Position numbers and translations under genes: made by a program. This document shows positions 34,215 through 46,266 of a stretch of DNA of 64,000 nucleotides, piece by piece. The DNA comes from Diplodia intermedia (Eukaryota; Ascomycota; Dothideomycetes; Botryosphaeriales; Botryosphaeriaceae): the NCBI GenBank assembly GCA_021495925.1, contig JAKEKT010000044.1, forward strand, positions 62,001 to 126,000, read 5' to 3'. The notes below the pieces were generated by a model. It was given only the letters and a program-made list of their open reading frames with translations, had not been told where the DNA came from and ran no database searches. Every line of letters begins with the position of its first letter. Within the stretch, counting starts at the first letter, position 1.

Positions 34215-35193
34215 TTTCGCTGTGACCCTGCTCGGATGTGCTTGCTTCCTGCGCCCGATGCCCACGGCCGGCGCGCTACCATGCGCAGTTCTCGCCGGCC
34301 TTTCGAAGCACTGTGAGGAAGTCCACTGACTTCGTCTCGCTCTGATCACAAGAGTGCGCAATTTAAGCTTGGAAAGGCCCAAGTTGGATGGACATTCTAC
34401 GCATTGGGACAAATCCAAGGGCGGTGGCACGTAAGCCTGGAGGCATCCTTGGGCCAAGTGCGGCACTTCCGCGTACGCATGAGGGCGCGGCGCGCACATA
34501 CTGGCGCTCGGGAGACCTGTCTCGCGGGCTGGCCATCGCCGCGTGCGATGGCGGCCTTTCAGCTCTGCGCGGACACTTACGCACTCTGCACGATTCAGCC
34601 GGATGGCTGCTTCTGGAGTAAATCTACGTAGCTCTGAAGATACAAGGCTTCCTCGACGGCTTGCATATGTTGAGCTGAACGCCAATGTAGCCAGCTCGCC
34701 GCCGCTGGATGGCCGACTTTCCAGCACGGCCGCACAGAGCGACAACAAAAACAACGGCGGATCGCTGGCTGGCTTCACCACACCAAAACCAGAGCGGCCT
34801 GTTCTTCAGGGCATCGGAAATGGTTTCAAGTGGCTCTTAGCTACTCCAAGCCCTTCCATCGCCTCTGCAGCCGCTTGCGCGCCCGCTGCGCGACCCCGAC
34901 GCCGACCCGCGGCCGCGGGCTACCCCCCGCGCGGCGGCGCTGCCAGCCTTCCATACGGTTCCACCGGCGCCCGAATCAAAACAAGCCGCTAGGCAACAGC
35001 GCGTCCGAGAAGCCAGCGGCGCTCGGCGGGCACAAGGCAAGATCTTCGGCGCGCTCCAACCCTCTCCCCCGACACAACTTTTCTTCCTCATAGCTTTCGC
35101 ACCCTCATCTTCTGCACCACCTCCCCCACAACGATCGCTCTTCGCTTTCGTCTCCCTTCTCTGCATCTTCGTTTCCTGCATCGCCTCCTCATC

Positions 35194-38100
35194 CATGACG
35201 GCCGCGCTTCGCCTGCGCGAGCTCGTCGCGTCTCTTCACCTGACGCGTTCACGTGCGCCAGCAAAGTTCGCAACGCACAACACAGTGCGACACAGCGCTT
35301 CACCATCAAGCATGTAAGTTCCTGCCGCACGCCAGGCTAGTCGCCGCCCGACTATCTTTTCCTTGACTTCACTCCTTCGTTCGCCTACCTCGCACTTGAC
35401 TCAAATGATCTTCAACTGACCCTCCTCCAGATTCACCTCACTGTCACCACCGAGCCACTGAAGCTCTGCGACCGCGGCACACTTCGGGGCCTTCTACGTG
35501 ACCTACGCCAAGAAACTGGGCCTCCACTTGTCAAGATGAGGTGCGAGGCCAAGAACCCTATGGCAAGAACCACAGCGTCCTTCATGTTCCGCGCAGCTTG
35601 ACTCAGTGGCTGTGCGAAACCATTCATCAAGGGCAGATCGGGTTGAACTCGACAGCAACATCAGTCAGCTACAATCTCTTCTTCATGTCTGTAAGTCATC
35701 CGCCTTCACCTTCCCCTTCCCTTCGTCCGCGTTTCTCGCCAGCCTCCCCCTCCCCCTCCGCGCCCCTCCTACCACGCTCTGGCTATGCTGTCTCTTCGGA
35801 GTCGCATCACCGTGCCTGCGCGTATGGAAAGGAGTCTGTCATGGACTCGGGGCAAGAACGAGACTCCAGAGGGGAAGCTGGTTTTAAACTCGGATCGTTT
35901 TTCAAACTCAAGCGCATACCGCAAAGATACCAGCTGACAAAGAGACGCAGATGACCACCGCTCCACTCGCGCAAGTGCCGTCGTTACCGTTCCACGCCTG
36001 CGATGCCCTGTTCAGGATGACCGTGGCCCTGCTGCCCGACTGCATTGCCTTGCCTCCGAAACGCCCTCCGGCCCTCGATCGAGTTCCTTCCCGTCCTCCC
36101 TTCCTGCCCTCACACCTCTGCCCTGTGGCACCCCGTGGGCAACCGTTTTCCATGTTTTTGGCAGAGCGGCCCTGTTGGGGAAGATGCATCACACTGTGCT
36201 CGTCCGAAAGCCAGGTGGGTGCGTCACAGTTGCGGACCTCGCGTCTCAGTGAGCGTTGGTCTCTACAAAGGCGCATATATCAGCAGCCGTCTCTCGTCCC
36301 TCACACACTTCGCTTCCCCCTCCCTTCTGGCCCCCAGCCTTTCCCATCAACAATCTTCGTCCATGCGCCTCTTCTCGGCTGCAGAGCCGGATGCACTTGC
36401 CGCCAGCTGAAATATGATAGCTGGCTGGTTCAAAAAGAGGCAAGATCCATCACTTACGCTCTTCGAGGCTAAGTGTGTGCACTTCAAACTGAGAGGTCGC
36501 GCTCCAGAAATGAGCGATAGACCCCCCCGGAGGGCACATATTAGTATCCGTCTCTCTTTTCACACTCCCCCTTCCCGACCTCCCCACCAAAGCCTCTTGG
36601 TTACTACGATCATTTATGTTATTGCCACCAGCTCAAATTCGATAGCTGGCTGGTTCTAAATGAGGCGAGATCCATCACTTACGCACTTCGGGCTAAGTGT
36701 GTGCCGTTTCCAACAGCGGTCGCGCTCCAGAAATGAGCGATGGACGCTTCTGGAGGGCACATATTAGCATCCGTCTCTCTTTGTTCGTTTCGTTCACCTT
36801 CTTTCCCTTCACGCCCTTTTCCAGAGCTTCCTAGCCGAATCCCATGGCTTTGCAGTGATCAGTATGGGCAAGAGTCAAATCGCCGGCGTCATTGAGAGCT
36901 AACAAACGAACACAGCGCTTCGACATGAGCTGCGGTTCGCACGACGCCGGCGGATACCACGTCTCTACCTCTTCTTCCTGGCTTGCAGAGTCAGCACTCC
37001 CCATCCCTCCTCACAACCTCTTTTCCTTGCGCCCATCCATAGACCTGCCTGGCTCTACCCCATAGCTTGTGCAAGAGAACATGATGGGCAAGATGCAAAT
37101 CGCCGGTGCCTCGAGAGCAAACGAACACAGCGCTTCCGCCATGAGCTGCGGTTCGGCAGGCACCAGCGGACATTCAACCACGTCTCTCCCTCCTCTCCAT
37201 TCCTTTCCCCCAGCAACCTCTTTCCCTTACGCCTTAATAACGCGCCTGCCTAGCCCTACACCATGGCTTGTGCAGGTGAAGATGATGGGCAAGATCAACA
37301 TCGCAGGTGATTGTGAACATAGCTCTTTCACCATGAGCTGTGGTTCGCTATAGCCTAGCTGACATTAACCACGTCTCTCCCTCCTCTCCATCCCTTTCCC
37401 CCACAGCAACCTCTTTTCCTCACGCCCTTATAACCAACCTGCCTAGCCCTCCACCATGGCTTGTGCAGGAGAACTTATGGGCAAGATCAACATCGCCGGT
37501 GCGTCCTAAGGGACAAAACCACGGTTCTTGAAAATGAGCTAAGGCAGTGCTGTAAAAAAAAAAAAGAAAAAGAAAAGGTTACAAAGCGCCGGCGGACACA
37601 TAGTCTTTGTCTCTCCCCCCCTCTCCCTTCCCGAGTCACGTCTGCCCGTCTTCGCCACGGAGGAGTCCCCCCTGCTTACGCCCGCCACTCGAGCTGCCTT
37701 GCCTTGTGCGGTGCTAACACCGGGCAAGATGCACGACACCGGCATCACACGAGGCGCAGGACCCTAGCGTTTTCCCCCCATAGATGTCGAGGGCCATGGC
37801 GGTGACGGACTCGTCGTTTATTTGTCCCTCTCGTTGGCGCAGCGCAGACACGTTGTTTCCCGTTCTTTCACGACCATGGCCCCTCCCCCCCTCTACGCCC
37901 ACCATGAGATCTGCCTCGCCGGCCGTGGCTTGTGCGGTGTGCAAGGTGGGCAAGAACGAAACCAACTGCTGGCATGACGGTGGAAGAAAGCGGAGGAGAG
38001 AAGGATACGCCTGGCGAGCTGCATCGAACGCTCGATCGCGGAGGCGAACCGCTCCGGCAGACATTTTAGATAGGGCAAGAGAGAAGAAATTGAACTGCTA

Positions 38101-38247
38101 CGATACGCTGTTCTTCCTGCTTTGAAGAGAGCCTCCACGCGTTCTGGTGTTCGTGATGCGTACGAAGATGTGGTGATGACAGGAGAGGAGGATGAACTCC
38201 AGGCCCGAACGGCCTGCTTCAACGCTGTTCGCGCCGTGCAGGTGTAG
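35194..38247 (+). pseudogene. Remnant multi-exon gene with an expanded internal repeat array (unit A)
   Basis: Several coding-like pieces lie in order. A frame ending SATQRFTIKH stops at a GTAAGT donor (35314). After a CAACTGACC branch region and CTCCAG, the next exon (35431-35601) reads IHLTVTTEPLKLCDRGTLRG... in phase. Overlapping it, a second frame (about 35541-35690) runs through VLHVPRSLTQWLCETIHQG to SYNLFFMS and an exact GTAAGT donor (35691), which suggests a frameshift. At 38074-38247 a final frame reads KREEIELLRYAVLPALKRAS and later YEDVVMTGEEDELQAR, ending in TAG. Between them (36.3-38.0 kb) lies a 200-250 bp array. No single frame joins all pieces, so I call it a decayed or badly diverged gene. 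Function unknown. Confidence 0.35.
36270..37985 (+). repeat. Degenerate tandem array, unit about 190-260 bp
   Basis: Units share a GATGGGCAAGAT..ATCGCCGG core (near 36865, 37082, 37284, 37475; weaker near 37725 and 37955), a pyrimidine tract with CGTCTCTC and TTGTGCAG just before the core. Two left-hand units share ATAGCTGGCTGGTT (36417 and 36642, period 225) and CGCTCCAGAAATGAGCGAT. The block CACAGCGCTTC..CCATGAGCTGCGG (36912, 37128, related at 37326) resembles CACAGCGCTTCACCATCAAG at 35292-35311, the exon end just before a GTAAGT donor, so the array probably arose from that exon/intron junction. Confidence 0.6.
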
Positions 38248-41200
38248 CTGCTACGATCGGCCTTGAGCGGTGAGCGCGGCGGCTCCGTCTCTGAGTCTTG
38301 CTATCCCGAAGCGCCGCGAGCGCGACGTGCGAACCGACCGGGCAGCGAGCGTAGGCAAGGACGGCGGAGGGCTGTAGCCAGCGCGCCCGTGGGCAGCCCC
38401 GAATTGTCTAGGCTGGCTGGCGTGGAGCGGGTTCGATCGTGCCCGCTGCGTGCTTATTCCCGCAGTGGCGTGCCCGCATTGTCCGCGCGCGGGAGTCATG
38501 GTACGTGTCGCCGTCGCTGCTATCATCGTCGCCGTCATCTTGGGCGTACGATCGAGCCAAAAGTCCACGTCAAGCCAGGCCGGACCAGGCCATGAGCGCG
38601 AACGAAGACGAGCGAGGCGCGAGACGGGGAGAAATATGAAAGGCAACACCCCAGAGATCCCCACAGCCTTCCTACGCGTGCGGCGAGACAGCAGCGCCTC
38701 GCCCGCGTAAGCCCATCACCGTGATACACAGCCTCGTCCGCGCGGCCTCCGCAGGTTAGGGAACCGGCCGGAACAAGGCGGGGCGGAAGCACGCTTCAGC
38801 ACTTCTCGACTGCGCGACGAGGCATCCTACCCACTGACTCGCTCCTGCGGATGCAAGTGTAGGCTTCCTGCCCGCCGTCGCGGCGGCGCGATACTCAATA
38901 CGGCGATATGGGCTTCGCTACGGCGCAATGCACGAGGCCGTCGGGCGCGGCGAGGCAGCTGTAGAGGACGGGCGCAGCGGACGCGGTGTTTGCGCGTAGT
39001 CCGTGATCCGCTGCGTTAGGCCGCGGGACGCTGCCATGGACTGCTGCTGAACCGGTGGCGAGACATCAGCGCGCAGAGTGGTCTCTCCCGGCACGAAGTA
39101 ACAGCGTCCGCCGCGGCCAGTGCGCACCCCTCCGTCCATCAACCCGACAAGCGGCGGCGAGGCGAGCGGGCGCCGTAGTCACTAGGTAGGAAATGTTTGA
39201 GCACTGTTCCCCGCGGCACTAGAACGTTGGGGCGAGCGCACGGCGCAGCGAATACCTGCTTCGTGCTGCTCACACCGTGGTATGCGCCGCAAGGAGTCGA
39301 CGTCGGCCACCGGCGGCAGTGTCACTTTCAGCGATTGCCACCCCGAGATGTATCAGATGGACTATTTCGGCGGTGCTGGCGGGCGGGCGAGGTCGGGGCG
39401 CGTTTGAGGAGCAGGCCGCCTGGCGCTGGACAGTCTTCGCGTGCGCGTAGTGCCCCGCCGCCGCCAGCCCGCGCGGAGTCACCCGTGCTATTGCTGACAG
39501 TGGCTTAGATAGGCGAGGCTCAGGACTCTTGCCAGCCAGGTCACTGTCGCTCGGATTGGGTATGAGAGTACGATTTGTGAGCGAATGCGTCCATTTTCGA
39601 TCGAGCTCTCACTTTACAGCTCTACACTCGCTAGTGTGCTCTAAGGCTCTACAATCTCCAGCGGCTAACCCTTCGTATCGAAGTTCGCGAACTACTATTT
39701 GTGGAGCTGCCGCATCGATCGACGATAGGCGCTGGTCTTCAGAGGAGGGTATCAAGATATTATATGCCAAACGAGACGAGGGCAGAACATGACCAATGTG
39801 GAGAGGGTAGCGTACCAACTCTCCAAATTCGGCGGGGTATTTCGATACCTCAGCAGCCTGGGAACTCAGATTCAGCGGGAGGTCCTGTCACTATCCGAAT
39901 GTCGACCTTGGGAAGGCGGATCACTACGTCGGAGGAGCAATATCTTCTGTAGCTCAGTCCGCTGGAAGGTGAAGTTGGATCTCCACTCTTATCCTATGTT
40001 GAATTTTGAGGTTGACCGAAGCATTGACGATGCTCCTGCTCTACGCAAGATCGGCCTTCGCGTCCGACGTGGGAATGGGATGGTGACATCGTTGGCCGCA
40101 TAGTAGCGGCACGTCGCAAACTCCACTCCTGTCAACTCGATATCCAAGTAAGCCGAACCGTCTTTATTCTTTGCTGTAGCTTTAAAGAAGGTTCTCCAAG
40201 AGACAAGCTCAGAGGATATCCGCGGTTGACGCGGCGCCGTGGTCACCCAATTTCCCAACGGTAGGCGCGTAACAAGATATCTGCTCGTACGGCATTTCCG
40301 CTGTGAGCCAAAAAGCGGAGAGCAGAGGCGGGGTTCATGGGCTCCTGCTGCACCCATCGTGAGAGAACTAACGCTCGCAGGATGGCCGCTCAGCTCGCCA
40401 TAGCTCGCACAAATTAAGGCTGGTATGCAGGACTCCCGTCAGATACGCCCGCAATCTACTGAGAGTGGAGACACGGGCGGCGGCGGCGGCGGCGGTGACG
40501 ACGTCCACAATTGCGGGAATGGTCTGCCACTGACTGGCGAAACGGCATGCGCGCCTGGTGTGCGACGCGCGCCCGCCAGCCAGCCCGCGGGCCGCGAGAG
40601 GTCTTGCATGCCACAGCGTGCGGCGGTACAGATGACTGAAACATTGTCCCACCGTCCTTGAGAGCGGTATGGAGATTGCGCGTTCGTTCGAACTGCGCCA
40701 GTGCTGATGGTCCGCGTCTGATAGAGACGAAGCTTACACTGGTGAGGTAACCCCCGCAGCGAGAGTGCCACAGCCTTCGCGGTGGGCTGGACACAGAACT
40801 GTCGGTATGCGTAGATGCTGGGCGCAGCTGGATCTCGTCACTGGGGGCGCCCCAATGCCGTCTGCGGTCCATTGTCAGAGGGTCTGGCTGCTGGTCGTCA
40901 CTGACCTCAGGATGGTCACTATGAGCTGTGACTGAACTGCGGTGATCCAGTGCTCACTCGCCTGGTACGCCGTGATGCGACGAAGAGTACAGCACCGCCT
41001 TTGGCTGTTCGAGGCTCGTGAGAGCTGATCCCGTCACCCTCACTCAACGAAGGCCCAAAGGACCTGGAAAGGGCAGTGCCGTGTCAACTGTAGAGGTCCA
41101 AGCAGGCTTGTGATCCTCCAGGTTCTTCATTGTGGTCGTGATAGAGCCAAAGAGCCCTCAACACCAAGCCCCGCCCACGAGGAGCCAGCAGCTCCCCTAT

Positions 41201-44200
41201 GTCCCACCGCCGCAGTGCCGCCCGGGCCGTCATGGCGATGCTGCCTCACTTCGCCTCTGCCCCTGCCCAGAGCGGCACCACGTGCCGAGAGCCCTCCCCA
41301 TGACCCCTCAACAGGCAGCCCTACACGGCCCCACATCCCTCCTTCGGGCCTCCACGCCGCGGTCTTGGCGCCCCGGCCGCCCCGATCCGTCACCCCAGCG
41401 ACGAGCCCTGCCCCATGACCGGTCCAGCGCGGACCTCGCTTAGTCAGATTTTCGGGTATAAAAGACCCTCTTCTCTTGCTCCTGCTCCTCTTCTTCTTTT
41501 CTTCTTCATCCGCCACAAAGGTACAGGGGTAACGAAGAGCAGGGAACCCCCGACCGTTTGCCTCGCCGCTCTTCGACACCCGGGGCAGTCACCGGGACTC
41601 CCCAAAACCGGTCCTTTGCATCTGAGGAAGCACTGGCCATTTTTTGGAACGGCAGCGCCTCAGGCGCTGCCACAAATTTTTTTTTTTTTCGTTGATGGTC
41701 TCGCCTTGAGCGGGCCTTCGAGGAAGAGAATCGTGACTTGGAACTGCAGAGCGGTGGGCGGCACTTGGTCTGAGATCTCTGACGGTTGGCCCTTGGGTCG
41801 GTCTGCCTTGCGTTTTCCGTGATGCTGGGCGTGAGGCTGGTCTTAATTTAAGCTGTTCCCGGTGTTGATTTAATCTGCTGCTGGCGGCCTCGATCCCCGC
41901 TGGCTTGGTGAGGCGCAAAGCGGCAGCCTGAGCCACGATACCAGCCGTGGAGTTGGCGTTGGCTCTCCCGTCTTTTAATTTAATCATCGCGCTGCTGCCA
42001 ATCCGTCTTGGGTGCCCTGGGCGAAGAACGGGAACGCTATCCGCCACGGCTGCGTCCAGATGTCGTCGTCGCGTGGAGGTGCTGCTCAGCGGCAGGCGGT
42101 TTGCGACCGGCGCAAACGGTGAAGTGCCACCAAGCATGAGCCCACGAGAGCACAGTTTCCCGCTACTTGAAGCTTTCGCGCTACCTTGTGCCAGCTGGCT
42201 GGCTATCACGATGCCCCGCCTTGACTTTGAGCCCCGTACTGCCAGTTCCCGAGCGCACGCTGTCCAGATCTTCTCGCCGGCAGGACATCGATGCCTGCTT
42301 GCGCCCGCAAGAGACTCTGCGATGAGGCATGTCCACGCCCATCCCTCAAGTCTGCCTACTTCTTGTTTGACCAAGTCCCCTCCCTCGCTCGATCGCAGAC
42401 TGACGACGATGCCTCCGCGCTTGCGGCCGCCTCCCAGATCCTCTGCTTCAGCCATGTTTCTCCACCTCACTGATAGAGTTGCGTCGCCGAACCATGCTCC
42501 AAAGTCACCACCAACAGATCGGTACAGTCAAGCAAGGCAGTCTAACAGTGATGGAGCTCCCTTCTCGCGACGAAGCCACGCGATAACCAGTCGTCGATTC
42601 CCGCGGTGCGCTCAAGCCACGGCCTTACTTCTCCAACACCGTCTGATCGGCTCCACCACTCCAAATCGGCCGCTTATGATTCTCGCTACTACGGGCAAGT
42701 CGTCTCGATAGCACATCTTTCAGAGCTTCGTCTGCGTAGACGAACGCCGCGTGCCACTTACATCCCACAGCTTCCCCTGCAGACCTTCGCCAGCCTCCGA
42801 TCAGATCCTTCCCTCCGGAAGCTTCATCCTCTCTGCCTCAAGCCGCATGTCCGATCCGTCCAGATGCTTCATCCACATTCTTCAAAGAGCCTTCCGCGTT
42901 CCCATACTCTCCAGCAAGCTCCAACTCACACAGACTCACACGCACGCACATCAGTTCAAAATTGCGAGATACAGAGGTCAGATATGGTCAAGGTGGTAGC
43001 TCCGAGGCGAGGCTTTCTACAGCCAGGAGCCACATGCCGAGCAAGACAGCCAGTTACACCAGACTCAGTCCATCTACCCCAGTGACAGCTTCCATTCTCC
43101 GCACAACGTGAACGCGCCCAAGCACGCCTAGCAGCATGTCGGTTTTTCATGTTCATCCTGCTCTTGCGTGGGCAATATCAATGCGAGCGTACAAAACGCC
43201 ACCTCGCCTCAATCCTCTGCTACAATGGCGTGGGTACAGTTGGCCATAGTTCGGACATATTTGACAAATAGATGGATTTGGCTATCTCTCTCGATCTGCT
43301 TCGTGCCTCTGTGCTTATCTCTACGGCTGAAGTGCTGCAGGACAGCGGTGATGGGCGTCCGGTGCCAGAAAGCGGATGCCCTCGCTGCTCGCGGGCTTGT
43401 TCACTTGCTTGATGGCGCCTCTTGGCCTGGATGTGAGGTTTCCGCAGTACTCGAAGCGCACGCACACCTGAATGTCTCCAGGGTGCTGCGCCATGCCTCC
43501 CATTCCTCTGCAGCATCAGGCTGTCGGCATCATGGATACAGCTCGCCGGATCCCCTTGGTTTCTGTAGTACTCAGGCCCATACCGCGATGACAGAAGCGC
43601 TGGCAGCGCCACCGCATGCTTGTTACTATACAGGGAGGAAACTGGGACGAACCGGCGCCGCGTTGCCGGTGGGCTCCCGAAGAAAAGCAATCATCGCGCC
43701 ACCATGGCGGTGGATGGCCTCCATCGAGGCGGTATTTCTGCAAGCCAAGGTGGTGGGATGGTGGTGCCTTTTGATACTCTGGGGCGGGTTAGCAGAATAA
43801 CTGGTCGCGCGGCGGATCCACAGCCCAGCACTGAGCGAATTGCAGCCCTTTCCACCAGCGCTTTGTATCCTGTTTTATCACTGCCTACGTGAGCCGCGTA
43901 GTGTCCAATGGCGCAAGCTGTGCGGCTTCACAAGTGCCTCAAACCGGGCGTGTGCTGGCTCAGTGGGGGCCGATGTCGGCGGATTGGCGTGCACGCACGC
44001 GACGAAGATCACTGGAAGCAATTGAGAACTTGGAAGATGTCAGCACGGGGAACTGCAAATAGCGAGCTGGGTTGCAGAGCTGGTCGTTGCAGGTGCTGAT
44101 GGGCGGTCTTGCCACTGCTCGTCTGGCGCTCCGACGGGCGACGCGCATGCCACTGGCGCTGTCAGCTGCTGGTGCCGCGAAGGATGACGAGGAACTGAGG

Positions 44201-44877
44201 TGCGAGGTATCAATTTGCAAGGTGGAATCGATGATTGCCTGTGGTGTTTCCGCTGGCCGTCTGCTCGAGTGTGCGTGACCGATTGCTTCGAAGTTTCTGT
44301 CGCGGTCGCACAGCGCGGCGGGCGTGGCTCCTGGGTATCAGATGAATGCGCTGCTCACTGGACATGGCAGAGACTGCAGTACTCAGATATTTGTTAGAAT
44401 GCGTCGGAAGAGAGATAGGCAAGGCCTTTGAGCTGTGGAATTCAGGCATCTCGTCGCCGTGCGCGATGGGGCTGGCCGTTGCGCCGCTGGCTGAGGGCGC
44501 CGGCTTGTCTGAGCAGATCCCCAGTGCTCTCCGTTGCTCGCAGCCGCGATTGAAGGCAGGCCCAATGTGGCGAACGTAGCGAGGAGTCAGCGCACAGTAG
44601 CCCACAACGGTGTGCAAAAATTGTGAAGTGTTCTCCAAAGCGGCGCCGGGCCAGCACCTCCGCCACCGCGGTGTTGCTGGGAGCTGTCCACCAGTCCCCG
44701 GTCCGCCTGAAACAAACCTTATTTTGCGAGCTCTGCAACGCCGGCGCGCATCCAATATTTGGGTTCGTTGCAGCGTGGCATTGACTCCACAGCGCGGGAC
44801 CTGTGGAGGAGGCGCGGCGCGCCAACTTTGCCTGTCAGCTACCCTCTCACTTCGTCGATCCCCTCCGCCTACGTGAA
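38248..44877. other. Gene-poor stretch between repeat-rich units A and B
   Basis: Apart from the dispersed repeat at 41.44-41.75 kb, no splice-supported gene was found in 6.6 kb. Short GC-rich frames occur on both strands without consistent coding character. A GGC trinucleotide tract is at 40475-40497. Confidence 0.35.
41440..41750 (+). repeat. Dispersed TATA / T-run repeat, diverged copy 2
   Basis: A TATAAAAGACCCTC sequence (41457) is followed by a long CTTCTT tract, then TTTTTTGGAAC (41640), GCGCCTCAGGCGCTG, a T13 run (41677-41689) and CGTTGATGG. The order and spacing follow copy 1, but most of the middle is diverged. Confidence 0.4.
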
Positions 44878-45446
44878 ATGACGGTAGAAGTGAGAGACTG
44901 GCACTTTTTGCGTTTCAGAACGGGTTTAGCGTGGAAAACAGCCGCGGCGCTTCACTGCCCACAACCCACAGCTCTCCTTCTTTCTTTTCTCTCTCACAAG
45001 AGCACCCGACAACAGATCTGCAGCCTTGCTCAGCAGCTGAATGATTTCCGCCAGCGCTACGCTACAAGCACATTCACTGAATCTTCAGCCCTTGAGGAGG
45101 TAAGTCCTCTCGGCAGCTCCTGCGCCTGCGCTCAGACGCTCCTCCAAACATCTGGACAGAAAAGTTGACAAGATCTTAGGACCTCGCCGCCGCCCGCAAC
45201 ACCCCTCTCGCTGGCCCTTTGCAGCACAAACGGGACATCAAACAAGGTCTTACCCCCGGGCTATCCGGGCCCAGACGGGACATCGAGTTGGCTTTGTCCC
45301 TGGCGCCTTCAGGCGATTTGATGGGCTCACCAGCCCAGCACCCGTACGTCCAGACTCTCACTCTCGAACCGATTTATCTGTTGATCAATGCCGCTGACAT
45401 ATTCTCAGGAAAACACAGTGATCATTGTCTCGTAACAAAGGGATAG
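44878..45446 (+). CDS. Hypothetical protein, 2 exons (start of unit B)
   Basis: Exons 44878-45099 and 45180-45446 join in phase 0 through an 80-nt intron (GAGGAG|GTAAGT donor, GTTGACA branch region, CTTAG acceptor); 162 residues. The exon junction reads SSALEE|DLAAARN, inside what looks like a helical, coiled-coil-prone stretch (ICSLAQQLNDFRQRYATSTF). The 5' part before about residue 40 is less convincing and may be untranslated or a separate exon. A related segment (GGCGCCTTCAGGCGA) recurs about 180 bp downstream at 45484, where it runs into a GTAAGT donor, so the second exon here may be a disrupted copy of an exon+intron unit. Function unknown. Confidence 0.35.
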
Positions 45447-45679
45447 CAAGAGGGCCTTGCACCCGTATGAATAGGACGTCCTGGCGCCTTCAGGCGACTC
45501 GTCTTCGCTGGTAAGTTTCGCGACCGCGGATGGGCTCAACAGCCTCAATCCCTAACGTCTCGCTCTGCAAATTGACACCGCTGACAAGCCCTCAGGATCC
45601 CAACACCGCTCCATGGGAGCGTCCCGATCGTGGCGGCCACGCCATTCGTGGCCGTGGCGGATCCAGCCCGAGCAGCAAC

Positions 45680-45837
45680 GGACGCAATGCGCACTGCTCC
45701 TCCAGGCATGTCCGACAACACGCAACAGCTCGAGGCACTAGACGAGCAAGTTGGCCATGGACGCAATGCGCACTGCTTCTCCCGGCATCTCCGACAACAC
45801 GCAACAGCTCGAGGCACTAAACGAGCAAGTTGGCCAT
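45680..45837 (+). repeat. 79-bp tandem duplication (two copies)
   Basis: Copy 1 is 45680-45758 and copy 2 is 45759-45837. Each begins GGACGCAATGCGCACTGCT and ends GAGCAAGTTGGCCAT, with only a few mismatches. Because 79 is not a multiple of 3, the second copy is read in a shifted frame relative to the first, so the duplication changes the downstream reading frame. Confidence 0.8.
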
Positions 45838-46266
45838 GCACCCACCCCGAGCCGGCCTGCCAACAGCGGCCTGCCAACAGCGGCCTGCGTCCGAATCCCC
45901 GACAAGTCAATCCAGTCTCAGATCATCCACAACCATGGCTACCCTCAAGGAGCACCCAAGCTCAGTATGGGCTTTGGGACTACGTCAAGTCACAATACGC
46001 AGCCGGTGGCTCGGACGCGAAGAGTCATTGAAAGACGCCTTCACCATTGGCGTGATCACTTCGGAGACCTGGAGAGCGGTGATGAGCAGCATGTTCAGAA
46101 GATGGTTGAAGGTGCGAAGCACCATAACTACGTCGAGCTCAAAACCACGGAGTGGATCGATGTGGACCGTTTGCGGGACCCTAAGAAAATTCAACAGAAG
46201 CTCAACAACTACGACCGTCGCAAGATCAGGTCCTCGAGACTACTACGCGTGTCATGGTCACTTTGA
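45757..46266 (+). CDS. Hypothetical protein fragment of unit B
   Basis: The frame from ATG 45757 encodes 169 residues (MDAMRTASPG...). Its second half is clearly protein-like: TRRVIERRLHHWRDHFGDLE, then QHVQKMVEGAKHHNYVELKT and WIDVDRLRDPKKIQQKLNNY. The end is scrambled by partial copies of the following exon: LNNYDRRKI occurs here (about 46201) and again near 46299, where a different continuation (KYCGQSYPLGRPTIIVGKKD) reads on to 46516, and KIKYWGQSYLIG is seen a third time at 46513. So the true gene either splices between these copies or has been broken by them. No family assigned. Confidence 0.35.
   Translation: MDAMRTASPGISDNTQQLEALNEQVGHAPTPSRPANSGLPTAACVRIPDKSIQSQIIHNHGYPQGAPKLSMGFGTTSSHNTQPVARTRRVIERRLHHWRDHFGDLESGDEQHVQKMVEGAKHHNYVELKTTEWIDVDRLRDPKKIQQKLNNYDRRKIRSSRLLRVSWSL

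Noticed and set aside
36270..37985. CRISPR-like array
   Set aside because: Units are 190-260 bp and degenerate, without short identical repeats and unique spacers; the genome is eukaryotic.
38420..38460. B-box-like GGGTTCGATCGTGCCCG as part of a tRNA
   Set aside because: No acceptor, D or anticodon arm can be built around it.
39948..40000. GTAGCTCAGTCCGCTGG as a tRNA D arm
   Set aside because: No matching acceptor stem or T arm within 150 bp.
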